Positions 25,413-32,158 of a stretch of 35,946 nt of DNA are shown here, piece by piece. Numbering within the stretch: the stretch's first letter is position 1; every line of letters starts with the position of its first letter. Source of the DNA: an uncultured Ideonella sp. (lineage in GTDB: Bacteria; Pseudomonadota; Gammaproteobacteria; Burkholderiales; Burkholderiaceae); the NCBI GenBank assembly GCA_946479475.1, contig CAMLGG010000020.1, forward strand, positions 1 through 35,946, read 5' to 3'. The notes below the pieces were generated by a model. It had not been told where the DNA came from. It worked only from the letters and a program-made list of their open reading frames with translations, and did not search any database. The position numbers and the translations under genes are program-made.

Positions 25413-25826
25413 ATGACCTACCCGATTCCCCCCATGCCGGTCCACGAGGCCGCGACCCTCGAGACCGAGGACCCGGTCGTCGCCCTGGCGACGGCCCTGG
25501 TCGAAGCCATCCGCGACGACCGGCTGGACGAGGCCGAGACCATGCTGGAGGAGCTCAACGCGATGAGCCCCGAGACCGAGGAGTACCTGATCTTCCCGGT
25601 GCTCATCGCCATCCAGCGCGGCTACATCAAGGAGGCGCTGCAGTACCTCAACGAGCACCTGGAGGAGGACGCCGCGCCCGAGCTCAAGGCCCTGTGCCTG
25701 AACATCCTCGGCGACCCGACCTGGCACCTGCACGCGCAGCGCGGCCTCGAGAGCGAGGACGAGCACGTGCGCCTGGCCATGCGCCAGCTGCTGCAGATCG
25801 AGCCCGAGGCCGGCTCGGTCCACTGA
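25413..25826 (+). CDS. TPR-like T3SS protein, YscG/HrpB1-like
   Basis: A 137-residue acidic, all-helical protein. Two to three helix pairs are visible: DDRLDEAETMLEELNAM, RGYIKEALQYLNEHLEE and ELKALCLNILGDPTW. The pattern IxRGYxxEAL...KALCLxxxGDPxW recalls HrpB1/HrpK and YscG-type proteins, which are TPR-like needle or substrate chaperones. It starts 7 bp after the 547-aa gene, so it may be that protein's chaperone. It shares the GDP-x-W feature with the gene at 35374-35781 and the two could be paralogues. Assignment rests on pattern and context rather than a firm family match. Confidence 0.68.
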   Translation: MTYPIPPMPVHEAATLETEDPVVALATALVEAIRDDRLDEAETMLEELNAMSPETEEYLIFPVLIAIQRGYIKEALQYLNEHLEEDAAPELKALCLNILGDPTWHLHAQRGLESEDEHVRLAMRQLLQIEPEAGSVH

Positions 25827-25847
25827 CGGCACGCGAGGTCCGAAGCC

Positions 25848-26303
25848 ATGCTCAGGCTCACCCAGGAAGCCGACCTCGGCGTCATGTACGACGCGGATGC
25901 GGCGCGTTATGCCGACGCGGGCAGCGAGTGCCTGCAGGTGGTCACGCGCGACGCCTTCGTGTCCTTCTACCAGGGCTGCCCGAGCATCGGCTTCGAGGCC
26001 GACGGCCAGGCCATCGGCGGGATCCTGTTCGACGGCGAACAGGCCCACATCGCCGTGCTGCCCAGCCACCACGGGCGCTGGGCGCTGCTGCTCAAGCCCG
26101 CGCTGGACTGGCTGTTCTCGCTGCAGGCCGAGATCCTGGTGGAGGTGGAGCGCGACAACACCCGTTGCCTTCGCTTCCTCGATCGCCACGGCTGGCCGCG
26201 CGTCGGCGAGACGGAGGACGACATCGTCTTCCGGCTCGTCCCGCAGGACGGACAGCGCAAGACCGCCTATCCCTTCTCCGGCCTGCGCCACAGGCCCCAC
26301 TAG
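25848..26303 (+). CDS. GNAT-fold-like protein in the T3SS island
   Basis: A 151-residue protein with GNAT-like order: a strand pair (SIGFEADGQAIGGILFD), the core strand and loop AHIAVLPSHHGRWALLL in place of the usual V.P..RG.G loop, then VEVERDNTRCLRFLDRHGWP, which matches the N..A..FL...GF motif. The acetyl-CoA loop is degenerate, so it may bind another acyl donor or have lost activity. It lies 21 bp after the YscG/HrpB1-like gene and 10 bp before the 270-aa gene. A role in modifying a secreted protein or host target is speculation. Confidence 0.65.
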   Translation: MLRLTQEADLGVMYDADAARYADAGSECLQVVTRDAFVSFYQGCPSIGFEADGQAIGGILFDGEQAHIAVLPSHHGRWALLLKPALDWLFSLQAEILVEVERDNTRCLRFLDRHGWPRVGETEDDIVFRLVPQDGQRKTAYPFSGLRHRPH

Positions 26304-26313
26304 CCATCACGCC

Positions 26314-27126
26314 ATGCAAGCCCATACCCACGCCCCCACGCACTTCCCGCCCCTCTTCCCCGGCGTCATGCCGACCGTGCCCACCCCGCCGCGACGGCCC
26401 GGCCGCGGGATCACGCCGCCCTCGCGAGGCAGTCGCCCCGGGCTGCAGCTGCGCCGGCTCTCGCTGATGGACCCGCCCGTGATGATGGGCGAGGGGGATC
26501 CGCGCGCCGCGGGCGTCTGGGTCTCGGAGGACATGTCGGTCGCCGGCGGTGCCACGGGCCTGACGCGCCGGCATCTCGCGCTGCAGGGCGTGCTGCTGAG
26601 GCTGAGCATGCTCGGCGGCAGCGACGGCCTGGCGACCAACCGCATGCTGCGCACGCTCGTCAGCAGCGAGCTGACCCACGTGCACGTCAGCAGCAGCGAC
26701 TTCCAGTACCTCGCCGCCGACTTCACCCCGCTCGGCAGCGAAGAGCCGGCGCAGGTCGGCGTGGCCTTCATCGACGAAAGCCGCGACTGGCTGGTGCTCG
26801 ACGCCGAGCGTTGCTTCTCGAGCCAGCACATCGACCCGACGCCGGCGCTGCTCGCGTCCCTGGCCCGCCTGGCCGAGCTGCCCTACCCGGCCCGCCGCCG
26901 CCTGGCCACGCCGGGCGAATCGCTGGAAAGCATCGAGACCTGGCGTCCGCTGATGCTCGAGGCGGCCCGCAAGCTGATGCGGCGCAGCCTCGGCGAGCCG
27001 GGCGTGGGCCTGTCCGAACGCGCAGCCGAACTGGCGCGCCAGCTGGGCCCGGCGCCGCTGATCCACTGGCTGCTGTCGGACCTTCCGATGCCCGTGCCCG
27101 AGCTGCGCAACGAGCGCATCCGCTGA
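26314..27126 (+). CDS. 270-aa hypothetical protein of the T3SS island
   Basis: I do not recognise a family. The first 50 residues are Pro/Thr/His/Arg-rich and probably disordered (HAPTHFPPLFPGVMPTVPTP), like many secreted T3SS proteins. The rest looks folded: a helix LALQGVLLRLSML, a strand-rich part (HVHVSSSDFQYLAADF; QVGVAFIDESRDWLVLDAE) and a helical C-terminus (LMLEAARKLMRRSL; ELARQLGPAPLIHWLLSDL). No signal peptide or membrane helix is seen. ATG 26314 is in tight order after the GNAT-like gene; 39 bp separate it from the 750-aa gene. It could be a chaperone-like or effector protein; neither can be shown. Confidence 0.72.
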   Translation: MQAHTHAPTHFPPLFPGVMPTVPTPPRRPGRGITPPSRGSRPGLQLRRLSLMDPPVMMGEGDPRAAGVWVSEDMSVAGGATGLTRRHLALQGVLLRLSMLGGSDGLATNRMLRTLVSSELTHVHVSSSDFQYLAADFTPLGSEEPAQVGVAFIDESRDWLVLDAERCFSSQHIDPTPALLASLARLAELPYPARRRLATPGESLESIETWRPLMLEAARKLMRRSLGEPGVGLSERAAELARQLGPAPLIHWLLSDLPMPVPELRNERIR

Positions 27127-27165
27127 AGGCGCACTTTCTCCCTTGGTCGCCTGCAGGAGTCACGC

Positions 27166-29418
27166 ATGGTCAACCGGATCCATCCGCTCAGTTCGTCGTC
27201 AGTCAGCTCCGGGCGAATCCAGTCGCCTGGCACGGGCCAGACCCAGGGGCCACGCGGCCCGCAAGGGCCCAGCCCGACCCATCCGAAGACGCTCGAGCGC
27301 ATCGGGCCCCTGGCCGGGCTGATGAGCCGGGGCATGCGGCCGGCGAAGGAAGCCGACACCCGCCGCGCCGAGCTGCCGCGCGGCCGCGATGCCGGCGGCA
27401 GCCGCTCCTGGATGTCGTCCATGAAGCACGCAGCCAGCAAGACCGGCCAGGCCATCAGCTTCGGCTTCAACCGGGCGGGCCAGGTGGTGCACAAGTTCGG
27501 CCGGGCCATGAACGAGCCCCACGGCGAACCGGCGTGGATGCGCCACATGAGCCAGGAGGAGCGGGCGCACTACGACTACTACGGAGAGCTTCCGGCCGAG
27601 TCGTCGCACGCCTCGCACTCGTCCTCTGTCGCGCCGCCGTGGGAGCAGCCCGGCCCTGCCTCGCCGTCACGCCGGCAAGAGCAGGTGGAAGTGCGGCACC
27701 GCCCCATGACCGCGCAGGAGCAGGCCGCCGAGAACGAGCGGGCCGAGTACTACAACGAGAGGCCGCAATCGACGATCACGGAGCACGTCAGCCGGCCGTC
27801 CTCGACTCCGGTTTCGCCCAGCACCTCGCCCAGCGCCTCGCCGGGCCGCACGAACGTCGCGCCGCCCGAGGCGCAGCGCCCGGCGTCGCGCCCGACCGGC
27901 ACCGGCCGGGATGCCTTGCTGGCCAACATCCGCCACACCATTCCCCGCATGGACCTGAACCGGCTCAACCACGCCGAGCCGCAGGATTTCGTGCGGTTCG
28001 CGCTCCACCTTTCCCGTGGCACCCGCTACGAGGAGGGCATGAAGCAGCGCGCTGCCGGCGAGCCCGGCCTCGGCGGCGAGATGAGGACCCGCTGGATCGC
28101 CCTGCAGAACCACCTCAACGGCCTGCGGGCTCAGGGCCACGAGAACGTCCCGAGCGCGGAGTGGCTCTTCCACAACCGGTCGGTCCGCATGATGAGCTTC
28201 CTGGTGGATGGCAGCGGGGGCAGCAAGCTGGTGGAGCCGACTGCACCGCGCACGGCGGCCGAGAACCCTGCTTCGGCCGCCCACGGCTCGCCCGCACGCC
28301 CGAGCCGGCCCCAGCCCGTGGCCCAGAGCCAGGCGCCGGCGGCCTCCACTGGTTCGCCGGTCCATACGCCTGCGAACCGCGCGCTGCGAGGCGAAGTGCT
28401 CAGGCAGGTCGAGGCCTTCGTGACCGACCGCAGGCGCAGCGCGCCGACCCGCGAGCGGCCACTCGCCGCCATGCAGGCGCTGGACAAGCTGTCCGACCAC
28501 TTGACTTCGCCGGCGCAGTACGGCGAGCTGCTCACGGAGCTGAAGACACTTCTGCGGACTTCCAGCAGCGCCCGGCGCAACGAAGGCTTGAAGGCCTTCA
28601 CCGACAAGGTGACGCGTTTCACCGCGAACATCGAGCGGGCCCGGACCGAGCCCCAGCCGCGCCCGCAGATGCAGGCCCCGGCCAGCCCGCCGCCCCGGCA
28701 CACCGCTGCGGCGCCGTCCGTCCTGGACTACGAAGACTTCAAGCGCATGGAACAGGAACGGGCCGACTACCACCACGAGCGGCCGGACTTCGCGGCGGCC
28801 AGGGACGAGTACCAGGACTACCTGCGCCGGCGGGCGCAGGCGGAATCGCCCGCCGCGACGACCCATCAGCCGGCAAGCCCCTCCCGAAGCGAAAGCCCCG
28901 TTGAGACCGCTGCCCCCGAGCAAACGTACGACCGGCCGCTCGCGGAGTTCCATCGCGACGAGGAGGAGTCGGCCGCCTATCACGGCGTGCAGCCGAACTA
29001 CGCCGAGGCGCGCTGGAAGTTCGAGACCCAAGGTTCGAGTGCTTCGCAGCGGGCCGAGCCCGCGCCGCTGCCCGGCCCGGTCGGCCAGGCGGTCCAGCAG
29101 TACCGCGCCTGGATGTCGTCCCCCGGATTCGGGCAGCGCTTCGGATCGACGGGTCGGAACCTGATGTCGGATGCCTTGGGCGCGCTGGAGCAGCATGGCG
29201 CGAAGCTGCCGCCCGCCAAGCTCGAATCACTCGTGCGCGACCTCGGCCGGATCGTGGGCGAGAGCGTGAACAACCCGGTCAGGCTCGGACAGCTGCGAGA
29301 CTTCGTTGCCGACCTCCGCGAAGCCTCGCGGCCATCCCAGGCGCAGCCGGGCTCGCGCCTGGATGAGCTCCGGCGGCAGCAGGAAGAAGCGCGCTACTAC
29401 GGCCACGAGCCATACTGA
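27166..29418 (+). CDS. 750-aa candidate effector with five Tyr/Pro repeat motifs
   Basis: No family recognised. The protein is hydrophilic and Pro/Ser/Arg-rich with no signal peptide. The N-terminus (VNRIHPLSSSSVSSGRIQS) is Ser-rich, as in many T3SS secretion signals. Five motifs follow the pattern A-x-Y-[YH]-x3-P: ERAHYDYYGELP (132-143), ERAEYYNERP (191-200), ERADYHHERP (531-540), ESAAYHGVQP (601-610) and EARYYGHEP (741-749), the last ending the protein. Between them are folded-looking helical parts, about 245-345 (RDALLANIRHTIPRMDLNRL), 400-490 and 636-722. GCAGGAG lies about 8 nt before ATG 27166. It is last in the plus-strand run and is followed by REP-like hairpins. Effector status is inference from context and composition. 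Confidence 0.8.
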   Translation: MVNRIHPLSSSSVSSGRIQSPGTGQTQGPRGPQGPSPTHPKTLERIGPLAGLMSRGMRPAKEADTRRAELPRGRDAGGSRSWMSSMKHAASKTGQAISFGFNRAGQVVHKFGRAMNEPHGEPAWMRHMSQEERAHYDYYGELPAESSHASHSSSVAPPWEQPGPASPSRRQEQVEVRHRPMTAQEQAAENERAEYYNERPQSTITEHVSRPSSTPVSPSTSPSASPGRTNVAPPEAQRPASRPTGTGRDALLANIRHTIPRMDLNRLNHAEPQDFVRFALHLSRGTRYEEGMKQRAAGEPGLGGEMRTRWIALQNHLNGLRAQGHENVPSAEWLFHNRSVRMMSFLVDGSGGSKLVEPTAPRTAAENPASAAHGSPARPSRPQPVAQSQAPAASTGSPVHTPANRALRGEVLRQVEAFVTDRRRSAPTRERPLAAMQALDKLSDHLTSPAQYGELLTELKTLLRTSSSARRNEGLKAFTDKVTRFTANIERARTEPQPRPQMQAPASPPPRHTAAAPSVLDYEDFKRMEQERADYHHERPDFAAARDEYQDYLRRRAQAESPAATTHQPASPSRSESPVETAAPEQTYDRPLAEFHRDEEESAAYHGVQPNYAEARWKFETQGSSASQRAEPAPLPGPVGQAVQQYRAWMSSPGFGQRFGSTGRNLMSDALGALEQHGAKLPPAKLESLVRDLGRIVGESVNNPVRLGQLRDFVADLREASRPSQAQPGSRLDELRRQQEEARYYGHEPY

Positions 29419-29436
29419 AGCGCTCCATCATCTCCG

Positions 29437-29720
29437 CTCAAGCTTGTCGAAGCCCCTGCGCGCGGGGCCCTTCGACAGGCTCAGGGCGAACGGATGGTGG
29501 TGTGGGGATGGTGGTGTGGCAGCCGATCGGCATCGCAGCCCGGTCGGGGTGAACAACTCCCCCGTTGGGCCGAGCCTGTCGAAGCCTCATCTGCCAGGGC
29601 CCTTCGACAGGCTCAGGGCGAACGGTTGGAGGGCGCATCCGCTCCATCGTTTCCGTTCAGGCTGAGCCTGTCGAAGCCCTCATCTGCCAGGGCTTCCACA
29701 GCCCCAGGGCGGGCGGTTGG
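29437..29720. repeat. REP-like palindromic repeats between convergent genes
   Basis: TTCGACAGGCTCAGGGCGAACGG occurs exactly twice (29471-29493 and 29603-29625; core TTCGACAGGCTCAGGGCG). Each is preceded by the complementary arm AGC[C/T]TGTCGAAG (29441-29452 and about 29573-29584), so each unit folds into a hairpin. A third, degenerate unit (CCGTTCAGGCTGAGCCTGTC at 29653, then a decayed arm to about 29720) is inverted. Such REP/BIME-like units often end transcription between convergent genes. The 309-bp gap 29419-29727 holds nothing else I can support. Confidence 0.82.
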
Positions 29721-29727
29721 TGGCGGG

Positions 29728-30414
29728 CTACAGCCCTTCGTACAGGCGCCGCACCTTGCGGACGTAGTCCTGCGTTTCCCGGTAAGGCGGGACCTGGTAG
29801 CCGTGGCGCACCACCGCGCCCTCGCCGGCGTTGTAGGCGGCCAGCGCCAGGTCGGTGCGGCCGAAGCGGTCGAGCAGCTCGCGCAGGTAGCGAACGCCGA
29901 TGTCGACGTTGACGCGCGGGTCGAACAGCGACTCCACCGACTCCGCGCCGAAGCGTGCGGCCGTGGCCGGCATCAGCTGCATCAGGCCGATCGCCCCCTT
30001 GGGCGAACGCGCGTTGCTGGCGTAGTTGGACTCGACCTGGATCACTGCGTGCACCAGGCGTTCGTCGACACCATGGCGGTCGGCCGCACTGGCGATGAAA
30101 TCCCACCACTTGCTCGACGGCAGCCACGCCGGAGCCGGTGCGGTGCCCCAGCGCGACGTGACCACGCGCACCTCGGTGCCGCCTGGCGGCAGCAGAGGCG
30201 GCCGGGGAGGCAACGGCGCCGACGCCGGCTCGGGCGCCGGTGCAGCCACGGGCCGGCACTCGCCCACCGCCGCCGGGAAGCGGGCGGCGAGATCTTGCGA
30301 GACGGTGCGCCAGGTGTTGCTCTCGGCGATGCGGCATTCGAAGCTCGCGGCCCAGGCGCTGGCGTGGCTGCCGGCCAGCCAGGCCAGCGCGAGGGCGAAC
30401 CGCGGGGCGCTCAT
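29728..30414 (-). CDS. Exported lytic transglycosylase (SLT domain), T3SS-associated
   Basis: A 228-residue protein with signal peptide (MSAPRFALALAWLAGSHASAWA). A Pro-rich linker (about 55-85, with APAPEPASAPLPPRPP) leads to a C-terminal SLT catalytic domain: VIQVESNYASNARSP contains the catalytic Glu of the ES motif, followed by GAIGLMQLMPATAARFG and ALAAYNAGEGAV. Such small enzymes (IpgF/HpaH type) locally open peptidoglycan for secretion machines. ATG 30414 is 5 nt past the methyltransferase stop; a GTG at 30426 in frame would overlap that gene. It is probably cotranscribed with the methyltransferase from the box-bearing promoter at 31974-31998. Confidence 0.9.
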   Translation of the reverse strand: MSAPRFALALAWLAGSHASAWAASFECRIAESNTWRTVSQDLAARFPAAVGECRPVAAPAPEPASAPLPPRPPLLPPGGTEVRVVTSRWGTAPAPAWLPSSKWWDFIASAADRHGVDERLVHAVIQVESNYASNARSPKGAIGLMQLMPATAARFGAESVESLFDPRVNVDIGVRYLRELLDRFGRTDLALAAYNAGEGAVVRHGYQVPPYRETQDYVRKVRRLYEGL

Positions 30415-30419
30415 GGCGG

Positions 30420-31907
30420 TCACCACAGGCGCAGCAGTGCCATCAGCGGCACGCGCCGGTCGAGGAAGCGCTCGGCGCTGGCGTAGCAGTCTTCACGGCT
30501 GCCGCCGAACTCGGCGTGCATGGCTTCGGCCAGCTTCGCCGGGCAGACCTCTTTCAGGCCGCGGTAGGCGCCCAGCTGCACCAGCGCGGGTGCGCTGAAG
30601 CCGAGCGCCTGGCCCGTGCCCGCGCAAGCCAGGTGCAGCAGACCGTCGGCCCCCTTGCGGGCAATGGCCACGGCGTTGAACCGCTCCACGCTCGCCTGCG
30701 CCGCCTCTGCCAGGCCGTCGGGCAGCGCAGGGTGAACGAGGCCGCGGCCGGACAGCAGCATCAGCGCATCGAGCAGGCTCCGCGCGCCCCGGCCTTCGAA
30801 GCGATCGTGGCCCAGCAGTTCCCGGACGCTGCGGGGCTCGTTCGACAAGGCGTCGAGCAACGCTGCCGCCAGCGTCGGATCGACGACGCTCGCGGCGCGG
30901 CCGACCAGCACCTCGCGCGGCACCTCGGCGCGAGCCACGGCCAGGGCCCAGCGCCTGTCGAGCAGGCGATCCTCGTGGGCGGCGCTCGGCAGTGCCTCGG
31001 CGTCGCGCACGTAGAGATCGCGCCGGAACGCCTGGTTGACCATCACGTCGCGCCAGGTCTCGCGCCACACCGGGTCGGGCTCGGCGAGCAGCCTGGCCTG
31101 CGCCGCCTCCTCCATCCAGGCCGCGTCCACGTGCTCCTCCAGCAGCGACGAGGCGGCGCGCGTCAGGCCGGCACTGCCCATCTGGTCGGCCACCTCGTAC
31201 ACGTACTGCGGTTGCCAGTAGGGATTGAAGTACTCGTGCGCCGCGTAGCGAGGATCTGCTTCGCCGAGCTCGGCCAGGCGCGCCGCCGCCGAAGGGCTGG
31301 CCTCGAAGTAGCGCGCGCCCAGGCCCTGCAATTCGTTCATCACCTGCAGCACGTCCGTCAGCTGCTCGGCCGGGCTGCGGTGCACGCCCGCGCGGATGAC
31401 GTGGCGATGGATCAGCTGCCGCAAGGGCATCTGCGCCGCCCATCCCGGCAGGGTGTTGTGGCTGACGTAGACGACGCCGCCGGGCTTCAGTCGCCGCTCG
31501 ATGAAATCGAGGATCACCTGCCGCTGCGCCGGGCTCACCCAAGAGTACACGCCGTGCATGGTGATGAAGTCCATCTGCGGCAGGTCGCGCTGCAGCAGTT
31601 CGTCGAAGCCGTCCTCGAACAGCTCCACGTTGTCCAGGCCCGCGTCGCCCGCCAGCTTGCGCGCGTAGGCGACGTGCTCCGGATTGAAGTCGTTGCCGAA
31701 GAAGCGCATGTGCGGGAAGCAGGCCGCGTTGGCCAGCAACGAGACGCCGTATCCGAAGCCCAGCTCGCAGTAGTTCAGCGGCGCGGCGAGGTCGGGCGGC
31801 GCGATGCCCTTGCTCTCGAGGGCGGCCGCGATCATGGTCGGCGACAGCTCGCGGTAGTAGCCGTGGGTGTAGGCCACGTGGCGGATGGACGGTTCGTTCG
31901 TGCTCAT
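30420..31907 (-). CDS. Class I SAM methyltransferase with PF10119 regulatory domain
   Basis: A 495-residue protein. Residues about 40-190 form a class I methyltransferase: motif I CELGFGYG (47-54), acidic post-I segment GNDFNPEHV (71-79), then DFITMHGVYSWVSP and LKPGGVVYVSHNTLPGW. The next part (about 215-310, with HEYFNPYWQPQYVYEVADQM) matches the methyltransferase regulatory domain PF10119. The C-terminal third is helical. Rickettsial protein-lysine methyltransferases PKMT1/2 share this architecture, so a protein substrate is possible. AGGA lies 6-9 nt before ATG 31907. It is divergent from sctC and apparently in an operon with the lytic transglycosylase. No signal peptide. Confidence 0.87.
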   Translation of the reverse strand: MSTNEPSIRHVAYTHGYYRELSPTMIAAALESKGIAPPDLAAPLNYCELGFGYGVSLLANAACFPHMRFFGNDFNPEHVAYARKLAGDAGLDNVELFEDGFDELLQRDLPQMDFITMHGVYSWVSPAQRQVILDFIERRLKPGGVVYVSHNTLPGWAAQMPLRQLIHRHVIRAGVHRSPAEQLTDVLQVMNELQGLGARYFEASPSAAARLAELGEADPRYAAHEYFNPYWQPQYVYEVADQMGSAGLTRAASSLLEEHVDAAWMEEAAQARLLAEPDPVWRETWRDVMVNQAFRRDLYVRDAEALPSAAHEDRLLDRRWALAVARAEVPREVLVGRAASVVDPTLAAALLDALSNEPRSVRELLGHDRFEGRGARSLLDALMLLSGRGLVHPALPDGLAEAAQASVERFNAVAIARKGADGLLHLACAGTGQALGFSAPALVQLGAYRGLKEVCPAKLAEAMHAEFGGSREDCYASAERFLDRRVPLMALLRLW

Positions 31908-31973
31908 GGCGAGTCCTGGTGGATGAATGCCGGCGCATTGCATCGCGCGCGGGGCCGCCCGCCGGGCAGCGTG

Positions 31974-31998
31974 TCGAAGCGATGGCGTGAAAGACGAA
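31974..31998 (-). promoter_or_regulatory. PIP/hrpII-like box facing the methyltransferase gene
   Basis: On the minus strand TTCGT (31998-31994), N15, TTCGA (31978-31974). This satisfies the hrpII form TTCG-N16-TTCG and differs from the PIP form TTCGB-N15-TTCGB only in the last base. TGCAAT lies 31 nt downstream (31942-31937), one mismatch from the YANNNT -10 motif. Confidence 0.55.
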
Positions 31999-32060
31999 GG
32001 CGCGCGCCAGGGCGTTCTCGCTCCGGCGCTCACGCACTCGCCGCCTTCGGACTCGCCGCC

Positions 32061-32122
32061 TTCGCACCGCTCCGCGCGGCTTCGCGTCAGGCCCTTGCCG
32101 CAGCGGGTCCGCGGCCTACGCT
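32061..32122 (+). promoter_or_regulatory. PIP box and -10 motif of the sctC operon
   Basis: TTCGC (32061-32065), N15, TTCGC (32081-32085) is an exact PIP box. TACGCT (32117-32122) fits the -10-like YANNNT and starts 31 nt after the box, inside the 30-32 nt window known for HrpX-regulated promoters. It predicts control by an AraC-type HrpX/HrpB regulator. The expected start is near 32129, 30 nt before the sctC TTG. Confidence 0.7.
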
Positions 32123-32158
32123 GCATCCCAGATCGAAACACGAACCCGGACCACAGCC

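Noticed and set aside
29494..29570. Possible small gene between the REP units
   Set aside because: Short frames here have no ribosome-binding site and overlap the repeats; the low-complexity GGTGGTGTGG stretch is not protein-like.
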